DNA from: CAZSCF01 sp964636505
Lineage (GTDB): Bacteria; Patescibacteriota; Minisyncoccia; Moranbacterales; UBA2206
Assembly (NCBI GenBank): GCA_964636505.1
Contig: CAZWRY010000005.1
Location: 1 to 60,506 of the forward strand
DNA length: 60,506 nucleotides
Reading direction: 5' to 3'
The notes under the pieces were generated by a model. It saw nothing but the letters and a program-made list of their open reading frames with translations. It ran no database searches and was not told where the DNA came from. Of the stretch, positions 49,460 through 58,047 are shown piece after piece. Every line of letters begins with the position of its first letter. The first letter of the stretch is position 1. The position numbers and the translations under genes are program-made.

Positions 49460-49963
49460 TTATTTTTTATCTTCCAATCTGGATTTTCTTGTTTTAGAAT
49501 AAGCCAATTGTGACAGAGCTTCAATCGTCGCTCTGGCGACATTCAATTTATTGGAAGTGCCGAGTGATTTGGCAACAATATCTCGTATGCCTGACAAGTC
49601 AACTACGGCCCTAATCGCGCCTCCAGCAATTATTCCTCTTCCTTCTTTAGTCGGTTTTAGGATAATTTTAGCACTGCCTTTTTTGTAGTTGATATCATGA
49701 AAAATGGTATTTTTATTAAATGAAACAGTAATCATGTTTTTTCTGGCATCATCGTAGGATTTCTTGATTGCATCAGAAACATCCGTTCCTTTGCCGACTC
49801 CCACGCCAACTTTACCTTTTCTGTTGCCGATAACCAAAGTAGCCCTAAACCTAAAGCGTCGTCCACCTTTAACTACACGGGCGACTCTCGCCAAATCCAA
49901 AAGCTTCTGTTCAAATTCAGGTTTTTCTTTTTTTGCTTTAAATTTTTTATTGTCTCGTGCCAT
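49460..49963 (-). CDS. rpsE: 30S ribosomal protein S5
   Basis: A 167-aa protein: FEQKLLDLARVARVVKGGRRFRF, GKVGVGVGKGTDVSDAI, GGAIRAVVDLSGIRDIVAKSLGT. Part of the fidelity centre. L30 does not follow, unlike in most bacteria. Confidence 0.97.
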   Translation of the reverse strand: MARDNKKFKAKKEKPEFEQKLLDLARVARVVKGGRRFRFRATLVIGNRKGKVGVGVGKGTDVSDAIKKSYDDARKNMITVSFNKNTIFHDINYKKGSAKIILKPTKEGRGIIAGGAIRAVVDLSGIRDIVAKSLGTSNKLNVARATIEALSQLAYSKTRKSRLEDKK

Positions 49964-49978
49964 ATATTAGTTTGTAGG

Positions 49979-50037
49979 TTTTTAGTTTATAGTTTGTAGT
50001 TTTTAGCTTAAAAATTCTACAAACTATAAACTAAAAA
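49979..50037. repeat. Perfect 21-bp inverted repeat in the rplR-rpsE spacer
   Basis: Bases 49979-49999 are the exact complement of 50017-50037 around a 17-base loop. The arms consist of TAGTTTATAGTTTGTAG-type words with a period of 7. The right arm abuts the rplR stop codon. Confidence 0.8.
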
Positions 50038-50385
50038 CTAGAATTTAAGTCCGCCCTCTCTGGCACCTTCCGCCAGAGCTTTAACTTTGCCGTGATATTT
50101 ATAACCAGCTCTATCAAAAACAATTTTTTCAATTTTCTTTTCCAAACATTTCTTGGCTAAAGCCATGCCGACTTTTTTGGCGCCCTCCAAAGAATCTTTG
50201 GTCTTTGAATTTTTGGAATTGGCTGCCACTAAAGTTTTTCCAGTTTCATCATCGATAACTTGAGCCCAAATTCCTTTTAAACTTTTAAAAACAGAAAGTC
50301 TTGGAGTTTCATTTGTTCCTTTTACCTTAGCTCTTATTCTTTTTTTCCTCTGCAACCTTGCCTTGTTTCTGTTTAATGTCTTCAT
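50038..50385 (-). CDS. rplR: 50S ribosomal protein L18
   Basis: A 115-aa 5S rRNA-binding protein: KRIRAKVKGTNETPRLSVFKS, WAQVIDDETGKTLVAANS, and VFDRAGYKYHGKVKALAEGAREGGLKF. Confidence 0.97.
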   Translation of the reverse strand: MKTLNRNKARLQRKKRIRAKVKGTNETPRLSVFKSLKGIWAQVIDDETGKTLVAANSKNSKTKDSLEGAKKVGMALAKKCLEKKIEKIVFDRAGYKYHGKVKALAEGAREGGLKF

Positions 50386-50403
50386 AAAAATATCTTATTC
50401 TAA

Positions 50404-50943
50404 TTACTTCGCTGCTTTTTTACCAGCTTTTCTTCTTACGTGTTCGCCCACATATCGGAAACCTTTGCCCTTGTAGGGTTCAGCTTCTTTAAGCCCTCTG
50501 ATATCTGATGCAAATTGCCCGACTTTTTGTTTATCAATCCCGGAAATAACCAATATATTGTTTTCAATAATTTTAGCTTCAATTCCTTCCGGCACCAAGA
50601 TTTCCACTGGGTGAGAAAAACCCAAAGCTAAATTGATCTTTTTGCCTTGAACGGCCATACGATAACCGACGCCCTGAAGTTCCAGTTTCTTTTCATATCC
50701 GGTTGTTACTCCTGTTATAAGATTACTAATCAAAGCTCGAGTTAATCCCCAAAGAGCTGGAGCTTTTTTTGAATTTCTGATTTTTTTCACATTAATTTCT
50801 TTTTCATTCACATCCAAATCAAGCTCTTCATAAATAGCCAGGTCTAGGGTTCCCTTTGGGCCCTTGACGCTAAGAATTCTGTTCTGAAATTTAACTTCAA
50901 CTCCTTGCGGTATGATTATTACTTTTTTTCCTATTCTTGACAT
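50404..50943 (-). CDS. rplF: 50S ribosomal protein L6
   Basis: A 179-aa two-domain protein: MSRIGKKVIIIPQGVEV, LELQGVGYRMAVQGKKINLALGFSH, KGKGFRYVGEHVRRKAGKKAAK. Confidence 0.97.
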   Translation of the reverse strand: MSRIGKKVIIIPQGVEVKFQNRILSVKGPKGTLDLAIYEELDLDVNEKEINVKKIRNSKKAPALWGLTRALISNLITGVTTGYEKKLELQGVGYRMAVQGKKINLALGFSHPVEILVPEGIEAKIIENNILVISGIDKQKVGQFASDIRGLKEAEPYKGKGFRYVGEHVRRKAGKKAAK

Positions 50944-50975
50944 AATATTATAAAAATCTCTACTTATTTACATTT

Positions 50976-51377
50976 TTACCAGACCTCACAAATATATTCC
51001 CCTCCTAAGCCACTCTTTCGAGCCTCAGCGTTAGTCATAACGCCCTTGGAAGTGGAAATAATTCCGATACCAAAATTATTTTTCACTTTCTTGATATCTT
51101 TGCTGCCAACATAAATCCTCTGGCCTTCTTTGCTTCTCTTGATGCCAGTAATAGCCGGGGTTTTTTTGGTTCTGGAAATTTCATTATATTTCAAAGCAAT
51201 TTTTATTTTTTCAAAATTACCGATTCTTTCCTTGGAAACACTTTCGATAAAACATTCTTTTTCCAGAATCTTGCCAATAGAAAACTTCAAATTAGATGCG
51301 CTGATGAACACATCTTTTTTGCCTACCTTCTGGGCATTCCTTATTTTGGTTAACATTTCTGCTATTGGATCTGACAT
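50976..51377 (-). CDS. rpsH: 30S ribosomal protein S8
   Basis: A 133-aa protein: SDPIAEMLTKIRNAQKVGK, and the C-terminal GIGIISTSKGVMTNAEARKSGLGGEYICEVW. Binds the central domain of 16S rRNA. Confidence 0.97.
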   Translation of the reverse strand: MSDPIAEMLTKIRNAQKVGKKDVFISASNLKFSIGKILEKECFIESVSKERIGNFEKIKIALKYNEISRTKKTPAITGIKRSKEGQRIYVGSKDIKKVKNNFGIGIISTSKGVMTNAEARKSGLGGEYICEVW

Positions 51378-51430
51378 AATTTTATAAATCTCTAATTTAC
51401 TTTAATTTTATTTGTAATTATGGACAACTT

Positions 51431-51616
51431 TTACCAACTTGCTTTTTTAACTCCGGGAATTTGATTGGTGCTAGCTAATTCACGAAAGCAAATTCTGCAA
51501 ATATCAAATTGTCTCATGTAGCCATGTTTTCTTCCGCAACGCCAACACCTTTTCACGGCTCGAGATGAGAACTTTGGTTTTTTTTGTGATCTTGCGATAA
51601 CTGATAACTTTGCCAT
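51431..51616 (-). CDS. rpsN: 30S ribosomal protein S14, zinc-binding type
   Basis: A 61-aa type Z S14 with four cysteines: CWRCGRKHGYMRQFDICRIC. The short zinc form has the CxxC...CxxC pair. Confidence 0.97.
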   Translation of the reverse strand: MAKLSVIARSQKKPKFSSRAVKRCWRCGRKHGYMRQFDICRICFRELASTNQIPGVKKASW

Positions 51617-51654
51617 AAACTTTTATAATTATTCTAAAATATTTTTTAGTCTAT

Positions 51655-52203
51655 TTAATTTTGTTCTTTCGTTTTCATTGGGAATTTCAGAGCCTTGAAT
51701 AGTTCCAGTCCTTCTTTGTGATTTTTGGCAGTCGTAGCAATGTTCACCTGCAAACTGAAAATTGTTTTCACATTTTCAGGCAGAATTTCCGGAAAAATTA
51801 TTTGTTCTTTTATTCCCAAATTGAAATTTCCACCGGCATCAATCGCTGATTCTTTAATGCCTTGAAAATCTCTGACACGTGGAATAGCCGCTGTTACCAA
51901 TCTTTCGATGAAATCCCATTTTCTTTTGCCTCGGAGCGTTACTTTCACGCCAACTTCCAATCCTTCTCTGATCTTGAAACCGGCAATAGATTTCTTGGCT
52001 TTAGTCAAAATAGGTTTTTGCCCGGATATTGATTGTACGGTTTCAACTATTTCCTTTACGGCATTGCCATCTTTCAGAAATTTTCCTGTCCCAACATTAA
52101 CAACCACTCGGCTAATTCTGGGAACCTGCAAGGCATTCTTGAAACCAAGATTTTTTTTCAATTCTGCAATTATTTCTTTATTGTACTTTTCTTTAATAGT
52201 CAT
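51655..52203 (-). CDS. rplE: 50S ribosomal protein L5
   Basis: A 182-aa 5S rRNA-binding protein: MTIKEKYNKEIIAELKKNLGF, VVNVGTGKFLKDG, KPILTKAKKSIAGFKIREG, and the region around PRVRDFQGIKESAIDAGGN. Confidence 0.97.
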   Translation of the reverse strand: MTIKEKYNKEIIAELKKNLGFKNALQVPRISRVVVNVGTGKFLKDGNAVKEIVETVQSISGQKPILTKAKKSIAGFKIREGLEVGVKVTLRGKRKWDFIERLVTAAIPRVRDFQGIKESAIDAGGNFNLGIKEQIIFPEILPENVKTIFSLQVNIATTAKNHKEGLELFKALKFPMKTKEQN

Positions 52204-52226
52204 ATATTTATTCGCAATTTATCTCC

Positions 52227-52535
52227 TTATATTTCCGCTTGGCATTTTTTGCAAAATCTGAATTTTTTTTCACCGATAATTTTGTACCCGACTCTGGCAT
52301 CTTTTCCGCATTTAGGACAAACCAGCATTGCATTGGAAACATTAAGTTTCCCGGGAATTTCAATCCTCTGTCCTTTATCACCTTCTTTTCTGGGTCGCAT
52401 ATGTTTTTTGCGCAAATTCAAACCTTCAACGATAATTTTTTCTTCTGTTGGAAAAACATGCATAACTTTACCTATTTTGCCCCTGTCTTTTCCAGATATT
52501 ATTTTAACTTGATCATTTTTCTTAATTTTTGCCAT
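52227..52535 (-). CDS. rplX: 50S ribosomal protein L24
   Basis: A 102-aa KOW protein (VKIISGKDRGKIGKVMHV) with a C-terminal zinc module (CPKC near residue 73 and CKKC near 95). Early assembly protein. Confidence 0.96.
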   Translation of the reverse strand: MAKIKKNDQVKIISGKDRGKIGKVMHVFPTEEKIIVEGLNLRKKHMRPRKEGDKGQRIEIPGKLNVSNAMLVCPKCGKDARVGYKIIGEKKFRFCKKCQAEI

Positions 52536-52556
52536 TTCTTTGCTAGAATTTATTAC

Positions 52557-52922
52557 TTATAGTACTTCCGGTGCTAGAGAAATTATCTTGCTGTATCCTT
52601 TTTCTCTTATTTCCCTGGCTATCGGGCCGAAAATTCTGGTTCCCTTTGGATCCTTCCCGTCTAAAATCACCGCAGCGTTTTCATCAAAACGAATATAAGA
52701 ACCGTCTTTTCTGCGCAAAGCTTTTTTCTGTCTGACAATTACCGCCTTAACAACGTCACCTTTTTTCACCATGCCTCTTGGAGTGGCAATTTTCACCGAA
52801 GCTACCACAATATCACCAATACCGGCATAGCGCCTTCTGGTCCCGCCTAAAACCTTGAAGCATTCAATCATTTTGGCTCCCGTGTTATCAGCAACTTTTA
52901 ATCTTGTTTCTGCTTGTATCAT
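52557..52922 (-). CDS. rplN: 50S ribosomal protein L14
   Basis: A 121-aa protein: MIQAETRLKVADNTGAK, CFKVLGGTRRRYAGIGDIVVASVK, IFGPIAREIREKGYSKIISLAPEVL. Confidence 0.97.
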   Translation of the reverse strand: MIQAETRLKVADNTGAKMIECFKVLGGTRRRYAGIGDIVVASVKIATPRGMVKKGDVVKAVIVRQKKALRRKDGSYIRFDENAAVILDGKDPKGTRIFGPIAREIREKGYSKIISLAPEVL

Positions 52923-53030
52923 ATATCATGAAACATGGAACATATAGCATGAAACACTTCTTTTTTAATATATAAATCTATTAAAAAACTTATACCTGTG
53001 TTATATGCTGCATGTTATATGTTGTATGTT
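52923..53030. repeat. Hairpin spacer of AACATGGA / GTTATAT words between rpsQ and rplN
   Basis: CATGAAACATGGAACATA with AGCATGAAACAC on one side faces GTGTTATATGCTGCATG with TTATATGTTGTATG on the other. The two arms pair with regularly spaced mismatches. Nothing coding. Confidence 0.6.
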
Positions 53031-53270
53031 TTATACTACTTTATATCTTTTGGTCTTACTAAACGGCCTGCAAGGGACTATTTCAACTATCTCGCCCGCC
53101 TTATGTTTATTCTCTTCATCATGAGCCTTATATTTCTTGGTTGATTTGTATTTTTTCTTGTATTTTGAATGGGTCTTGAAAACATCAACAGCCACAACAA
53201 CGGTTTTATTCATTTTGTCGCTTACGACAATACCCTTTTTCTTTATAATTATCTTATTATCCTTTTCCAT
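53031..53270 (-). CDS. rpsQ: 30S ribosomal protein S17
   Basis: A 79-aa protein: KKGIVVSDKMNKTVVVAVDVFKTHSKYKKKYKSTKKYKAHDE, GEIVEIVPCRPFSKTKRYKVV. It follows rpmC with no spacing. Confidence 0.96.
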   Translation of the reverse strand: MEKDNKIIIKKKGIVVSDKMNKTVVVAVDVFKTHSKYKKKYKSTKKYKAHDEENKHKAGEIVEIVPCRPFSKTKRYKVV

Positions 53271-53459
53271 TTATTTTGATTCATTGATTAGGGTTAAAAT
53301 ACGAGCCACTTCTTTGCGATTATTCTTTAAATCCTTAACATTCTTAATTTGTTTTGAGGCAATTTCAAATCTGAGCTTCCTGACAATTTCTTTTTTTTCA
53401 GTCAAAAGCTTTTTCAATTCTTCTACATTTTTTTCTCTGAGTTCTTTGATCTTAGACAT
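53271..53459 (-). CDS. rpmC: 50S ribosomal protein L29
   Basis: A 62-aa two-helix protein: IKELREKNVEELKKLLTEKK, LRFEIASKQIKNVKDLKNNRKEVARILT. Sits at the polypeptide exit. Confidence 0.95.
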   Translation of the reverse strand: MSKIKELREKNVEELKKLLTEKKEIVRKLRFEIASKQIKNVKDLKNNRKEVARILTLINESK

Positions 53460-53463
53460 AAAA

Positions 53464-53880
53464 TTATATTACCTCTTCGCCTTTTTCTACAAATTTAGTT
53501 TTAACATTTAATTTGTGGGCAGCTAATCGCATAGCTTCCTTAGCTACCTCTCTTTTAACTCCATCCATTTCAAATAATATTTTTCCCGCTCTAACCACAG
53601 AAACAAAATGATCCGGAGTTCCTTTTCCTTTACCCATTGGAGTTTCATCTCCTTTTTTTGTCATAGCTTTATCAGGAAATATTCTGATCCAAATCTTGCC
53701 TCCTCTTTGGGTATATCTGGTCATAGCGCGTCTGGCAGCCTCAATTTGTCTGGCTGAAACCAAATTAGTTTCAACTGACTTAAGTCCAAAACTTCCAAAG
53801 CTAACCAAATTGCCCCGGTTGGCTTTTCCTTTTATTCTGCCTCCGCGATGCGGCTTTCTAAATTTTACTTTTCTGGGCAT
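53464..53880 (-). CDS. rplP: 50S ribosomal protein L16
   Basis: A 138-aa protein: MPRKVKFRKPHRGGRIKGKA, TRYTQRGGKIWIRIFPDKAMTKKGDETPMGKGKGT, and GVKREVAKEAMRLAAHKLNVKTKFV. ATG 53880 is the usual start. Confidence 0.97.
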   Translation of the reverse strand: MPRKVKFRKPHRGGRIKGKANRGNLVSFGSFGLKSVETNLVSARQIEAARRAMTRYTQRGGKIWIRIFPDKAMTKKGDETPMGKGKGTPDHFVSVVRAGKILFEMDGVKREVAKEAMRLAAHKLNVKTKFVEKGEEVI

Positions 53881-53934
53881 TAACATACGTTTGTAATTCT
53901 CTGATCAAATCTAATTTTATCTTTAAATTATTTC

Positions 53935-54591
53935 TTATTTATTGTTTTTATCTTCAAATACCTCGCCTTTATATAACCAAACTTTCACACCCAAGGTTCC
54001 ATAGGTCGTGTAGGCAGTTGCTCGGGAAAAGTCAATATCAGCACGCAATGTATGCAGTGGCAAAGTTCCTTTGGACACCCATTCTAATCGGGACATTTCC
54101 GCTCCGCCTAATCTGCCTGAAACTTGAATTTTTATTCCTTTAATAGTGCTTTCTTTGGCAGACTGATCCAACATTGTTTTAATCACTCTGCGGAAAGGCA
54201 TTCTTTTTTCCAGTTGCTCGGCAATGTTTTGAGCAATTAATTGAGAATTCTCCATAAAATTCTTGATTTCCTGAATTTCAATATTGAGCTCAATTTTCTT
54301 TCCGGCAAAAAATTTATTTTTAATATATTTATTTATATCTTCAACTCCGCTTCCACCACGACCGATTAAAACCCCCGGCCTGGCTGTTTTGATTATGATT
54401 TTAACCTTGGAAGCCGATCTTTCTATTTCCACATCAGCAATAGCCGAAGCTTTCCACTTCTTCATAATGTCCTCACGCAAAATAATGTCTTGTTTGAGGT
54501 TGGCTTTAAATTCTTTCTTACTAAACCATCTTGATCTCCATGTACTTGTTATTCCTGTTCGGAGACCAGTTGGATTAACTTTATGTCCCAT
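53935..54591 (-). CDS. rpsC: 30S ribosomal protein S3
   Basis: A 218-aa protein with an N-terminal block MGHKVNPTGLRTGI, KH domain (IGRGGSGVEDINKYI) and C-terminal GAEMSRLEWVSKGTLPLHTLRADIDF. Mixed helicase site of the mRNA entry. Confidence 0.97.
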   Translation of the reverse strand: MGHKVNPTGLRTGITSTWRSRWFSKKEFKANLKQDIILREDIMKKWKASAIADVEIERSASKVKIIIKTARPGVLIGRGGSGVEDINKYIKNKFFAGKKIELNIEIQEIKNFMENSQLIAQNIAEQLEKRMPFRRVIKTMLDQSAKESTIKGIKIQVSGRLGGAEMSRLEWVSKGTLPLHTLRADIDFSRATAYTTYGTLGVKVWLYKGEVFEDKNNK

Positions 54592-54615
54592 AATATTATT
54601 TTATCACTAATTGAG

Positions 54616-55191
54616 CTACATTGATTTTCTTCTGAATATTCGGCTGGCCAAGCTTCCCTTTGTTTCTCCGCCTTTTTTGACTTTGCCGATTTCTTTGGAT
54701 TTATCAATATTCTTTTCAACAACTGTTCCTTCTTTCTTGGAAGCTTCTTCTTTCTCCGATTGTTCTTTCTTGGCTTCTTTTTCTTGTTTCTTTTTGGCTT
54801 CTAATCTTTTTTGCCTTTCTTTTTCCATTTCTTCCTTAGTTTTTCTGCCTTTGCCTTCCACTCTTTCTTCCAAAATTATTTCTACCCAGGATGTTCTTTT
54901 GAGAATTGTTGAGGCTCGGCCAAAAGCTCTTGGCATCCATCTTTTTAAAGTGGCACCGGCTCCCACCTTGGCGCTATAAACATACAGATTATCTTTGTCC
55001 AAACCAAAATTATTTTCAGCATTGCTAATGGCACTTTCCAAAAGTTTTTTTACAGTCGGATTGCTTTTCTTAACCTTGGCTTCCAATTGATAAAGCGCTT
55101 CAGCCACATCCAAGCCCTTAATAAAATTAGCTACTAACCTTACTTTTCTAGGTGAGGTTCTTAAATTTTTTAACTTTGCTGATACTTGCAT
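54616..55191 (-). CDS. rplV: 50S ribosomal protein L22 with charged C-terminal extension
   Basis: A 191-aa protein. Residues 1-115 are a normal L22 (LRTSPRKVRLVANFIKGLDVAEAL, LERRMPRAFGRASTI-type block near WMPRAFGRA). The last 75 are Lys/Glu-rich, probably helical, and end in RIFRRKSM. Extensions of this kind often lie on the ribosome surface near the tunnel exit. Confidence 0.96.
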   Translation of the reverse strand: MQVSAKLKNLRTSPRKVRLVANFIKGLDVAEALYQLEAKVKKSNPTVKKLLESAISNAENNFGLDKDNLYVYSAKVGAGATLKRWMPRAFGRASTILKRTSWVEIILEERVEGKGRKTKEEMEKERQKRLEAKKKQEKEAKKEQSEKEEASKKEGTVVEKNIDKSKEIGKVKKGGETKGSLASRIFRRKSM

Positions 55192-55221
55192 AATGTTTTA
55201 TCTAAATTCCTTTTCTTATTC

Positions 55222-55563
55222 TTATTTTTTAGTTTCAGTTGCGGCTTTGGCTGCTTTAGCGGCATCCAATTCTTTTTGCTTGGCCGCCAATTCTATTTCT
55301 TTCTGGATCTTGCCTCCATGTCTCACAAATTTTCTGGTCTGAGAAAATTCTCCCAGCCGGTGTCCCACCATTTCTTCTGTCACAAAAACGGAAATAAAAT
55401 CTTTTCCATTATGAACTCCGAAAGTAAACCCGATCATTTCGGGAGAAATCATAGAAGCGCGGGACCAAGTCTTGATAATCGATCTGTCGCCGGGCTTTTT
55501 ATTCTGAATTTTTTTGAGCAGTCTTTCGTCTACATAGGGACCGCTTTTTAAGCTTCTTGCCAT
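55222..55563 (-). CDS. rpsS: 30S ribosomal protein S19
   Basis: A 113-aa protein: MARSLKSGPYVDERLLKKIQNK, IKTWSRASMISPEMIGFTFGVHNGK, GHRLGEFSQTRKFVRHGGK, then an Ala/Lys tail of about 25 residues. ATG 55563 fits the family. Confidence 0.97.
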   Translation of the reverse strand: MARSLKSGPYVDERLLKKIQNKKPGDRSIIKTWSRASMISPEMIGFTFGVHNGKDFISVFVTEEMVGHRLGEFSQTRKFVRHGGKIQKEIELAAKQKELDAAKAAKAATETKK

Positions 55564-55635
55564 AATCATGGAACATAGAGTACAAAAAATGTATTTTATA
55601 TTGTTCTATGTTGTATGTTATATGTTATGTGAATT
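55564..55635. repeat. Hairpin spacer of AACATAGA / TCTATGTT words between rplB and rpsS
   Basis: AACATAGA on the left and TCTATGTT on the right are perfect complements, flanked by GTTGTATGTTATATG words. Same style as 35137-35215. Confidence 0.55.
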
Positions 55636-56469
55636 TTATTTTCTCTTTTGTCTGCGTTTGATTATAAACTTATTGCTGTATTTCTTTCTCTTGCGAGTTT
55701 TCTTTCCAAGAGCCGGCTTACCCCAAGGAGTTTTCGGATGCTTAAGTCCGATTCCTTGTCGGCCTTCGCCTCCTCCATGCGGATGATCAACAGGATTCAT
55801 CGCGCTGCCGCGAACTCCCGGACGGATACCCATATGTCTTTTTCTTCCAGCCTTACCGATTGTAACTGCATTGTGTTCAAAATTGCTAACCTTTCCAACC
55901 GTAGCAAAACATTCGCTGTCCACCAACCTGATTTCACCCGAAGCCAATTTTAATTGGGAACTTTTTTCTTCAACGGCCATTAAAATGACTCCTGAACCGG
56001 CACTTCTGGCCAATTGTCCACCTTTACCTTTAAACATTTCCACATTAGAAATAATTGTTCCGACCGGAATGTTTTTTATCATCATTCTGTTGCCCGGTTT
56101 TACCGGCGCATTGGCCTTGCAAATAATTTTATCGCCTGCTTTGAGCCCTTCAGTAGCCAAAATATACCTTTTTTCTCCACTCGCATAGCAAACCAAAGCA
56201 ATAAAACCGCTACGATTCGGATCTTTTTCAATCGCCACAATTTTGCCGGGCATGCCCAAGATATCCTGTTTGAAATCAATAATTCTGTATCTTTGCTTAT
56301 TGCCGCCACCTTGGTGTCTCACAGATATTTTTCCATGAGATCTTCCGGCTTTGCTTTTCTTGGAAGCTAGTAATGATTTTTCCGGTTTTTTCTTGGTCAA
56401 AATGTCCGATTTTACAATGGACATATTTCTCCTGCCGGCATTATTTTTTCGATAAATTTTTATTGCCAT
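55636..56469 (-). CDS. rplB: 50S ribosomal protein L2
   Basis: A 277-aa peptidyl-transferase-centre protein: HQGGGNKQRYRIIDFK, VAIEKDPNRSGFIALVCYASGEKRYIL, GIRPGVRGSAMNPVDHPHGGGEG with the conserved His. Preceded by rplW with a 5-base gap. Confidence 0.98.
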   Translation of the reverse strand: MAIKIYRKNNAGRRNMSIVKSDILTKKKPEKSLLASKKSKAGRSHGKISVRHQGGGNKQRYRIIDFKQDILGMPGKIVAIEKDPNRSGFIALVCYASGEKRYILATEGLKAGDKIICKANAPVKPGNRMMIKNIPVGTIISNVEMFKGKGGQLARSAGSGVILMAVEEKSSQLKLASGEIRLVDSECFATVGKVSNFEHNAVTIGKAGRKRHMGIRPGVRGSAMNPVDHPHGGGEGRQGIGLKHPKTPWGKPALGKKTRKRKKYSNKFIIKRRQKRK

Positions 56470-56474
56470 ATCTT

Positions 56475-56783
56475 TTATTTCTTTTCTTCAAATAAATCTA
56501 TTTTATCGCCTTCTTTCAGGGTAAGGATGGCTTTTTTAAAGCCAGCTTTCCAACCCGGAGTACGACCATAATTCTTGAATTTTCGAGGAATCTTTATTGT
56601 ATTGACCGAAATAACTTTAACTTTATACAAACCTTCCACGGCCAAAATAATTTGTTTCTTGGTCGCTTTTGGATCAACCACAAAAACATATTTATTCTGC
56701 TCCATTAAAACAGTTGCGGCTTCGGTTATCCAGGGTTTAATCAAAACCTTGGCGGCTAAATTATTATTCTTATTATCGGCCAT
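56475..56783 (-). CDS. rplW: 50S ribosomal protein L23
   Basis: A 102-aa exit-tunnel protein: VLIKPWITEAATVLMEQNKYVFVVDPKATKKQI, and GRTPGWKAGFKKAILTLKEGDKIDLFE. Confidence 0.97.
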   Translation of the reverse strand: MADNKNNNLAAKVLIKPWITEAATVLMEQNKYVFVVDPKATKKQIILAVEGLYKVKVISVNTIKIPRKFKNYGRTPGWKAGFKKAILTLKEGDKIDLFEEKK

Positions 56784-56802
56784 AAATTTATTCTACTATT
56801 TC

Positions 56803-57432
56803 TTATTTCTCGTATTTCTTTTCAATACTTTTTATTGATTCTTTGGACAGAACTAAATTCTTGTGATTCAAAATATCCAAAACATTCAAATTTTCTGATA
56901 AAATACAATCCGCTTTTTTCAAATTTCTGGCAGCTAGCGTCATTTCTTTTTCCTTTGCATGAAAACCCAGAAGAACACTACCCTTTATTTTTAAATTTTT
57001 CAAAACCTCCGACATAAGCTTGGTTTTTCTTTCCTTCAAATCAAAATTTTCCAACACAAAAATTTCTTTGTCGCGAACTTTTCCACTGAGCGCCAAAGCA
57101 ATCGCTTTGGAATTCATTTTCTTATTAACTTTCTTTTTGAAATTTCTGTCATTGGTTGGACCGAAGGCTACGCCTCCACCTCTCCAGGTCGGAGTTCGTA
57201 CGGATCCAACTCGAGCGCGTCCGGTTCCTTTCTGTTTCCAGGGTTTAATACCTGATCCAGCTCTTTCGCCTCTATTTTTTGTATCCGCTAAAACTTGTCT
57301 TTTATTGGCCATTAAAGCCACAAAAACCTGATGCAATAAAGTATCGTTTTCAGGCAAAGCAAAAACTTTGTCTGAAACTTCCATCTCTTCTTTCTTCTCT
57401 CCCTTTAGATTGTAGACTGAAATACTGGCCAT
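56803..57432 (-). CDS. rplD: 50S ribosomal protein L4
   Basis: A 209-aa protein: the long tunnel loop KQKGTGRARVGSVRTPTWRGGGVAFGP and the C-terminal domain with LGFHAKEKEMTLAARNLKK. In E. coli L4 represses the S10 operon; no L4-type leader is recognised here. Confidence 0.97.
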   Translation of the reverse strand: MASISVYNLKGEKKEEMEVSDKVFALPENDTLLHQVFVALMANKRQVLADTKNRGERAGSGIKPWKQKGTGRARVGSVRTPTWRGGGVAFGPTNDRNFKKKVNKKMNSKAIALALSGKVRDKEIFVLENFDLKERKTKLMSEVLKNLKIKGSVLLGFHAKEKEMTLAARNLKKADCILSENLNVLDILNHKNLVLSKESIKSIEKKYEK

Positions 57433-57434
57433 AT

Positions 57435-58010
57435 TTATTGATTACTTTTTACTATTTCCACTATTCTGCCGGCGACTCCGGGAACAGCGCCTTTTAATCC
57501 AATAAGATTTTTTTCTTTATCTATAAAAACAACTTTGACATTTTTTGAGGTAGCTCTTTTGCCTCCCATTCTTCCAGCCATTCTCTTGCCTTTGGTAACA
57601 TGTTCCGGGAAACCTGATCCGATGGATCCTGGAGCACGCAAATCATGTTTGTGTCCATGAGATTTTGGAGCTCCCTTGAAACCGTGTCTTTTGACTACAC
57701 CTTGAAAGCCCTTGGCTTTGGTAATTCCGCTAACTTTGACTTTCTCCCCAATTTCAAATATGTCTACCCCAATTTCATCACCTACTTTCAAGGCTTCAAC
57801 TTCTGATTTTTCAATTCTAAATTCTTTTCTAAATGTTCTTTTTTTGGTTTTAGGCGTTTCTACTTGAATAGCCGAATAACCATTTTTTTCTTCAGTCCGC
57901 AAAAGTGAAACTTTTGAAAGACACTCAACCAGAGTCACATTCAGCGCTTCTTTATCTTCATTATAAATAGTTGTCATGCCTATTTTTTTTCCAAGTATTG
58001 CCTTTGCCAT
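57435..58010 (-). CDS. rplC: 50S ribosomal protein L3
   Basis: A 191-aa protein: MAKAILGKKIGMTTIYNED, the tentacle RHGFKGAPKSHGHKHDLRAPGSIGSGFPEHVTKGKRMAGRMG-type region, and VPGVAGRIVEIVKS. ATG 58010 is the family start. A 292-base spacer separates it from rpsJ, which is unusual because the two genes are normally close. Confidence 0.97.
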   Translation of the reverse strand: MAKAILGKKIGMTTIYNEDKEALNVTLVECLSKVSLLRTEEKNGYSAIQVETPKTKKRTFRKEFRIEKSEVEALKVGDEIGVDIFEIGEKVKVSGITKAKGFQGVVKRHGFKGAPKSHGHKHDLRAPGSIGSGFPEHVTKGKRMAGRMGGKRATSKNVKVVFIDKEKNLIGLKGAVPGVAGRIVEIVKSNQ

Positions 58011-58047
58011 TTTTGTCCGCGAGGTACGAGCGGCTACAAAAATGAGC

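Noticed and set aside
35137..55635. CRISPR array suggested by repeated ACATGGA words
   Set aside because: Units are only 7-8 bases, imperfect, without unique spacers, and no cas genes are present.
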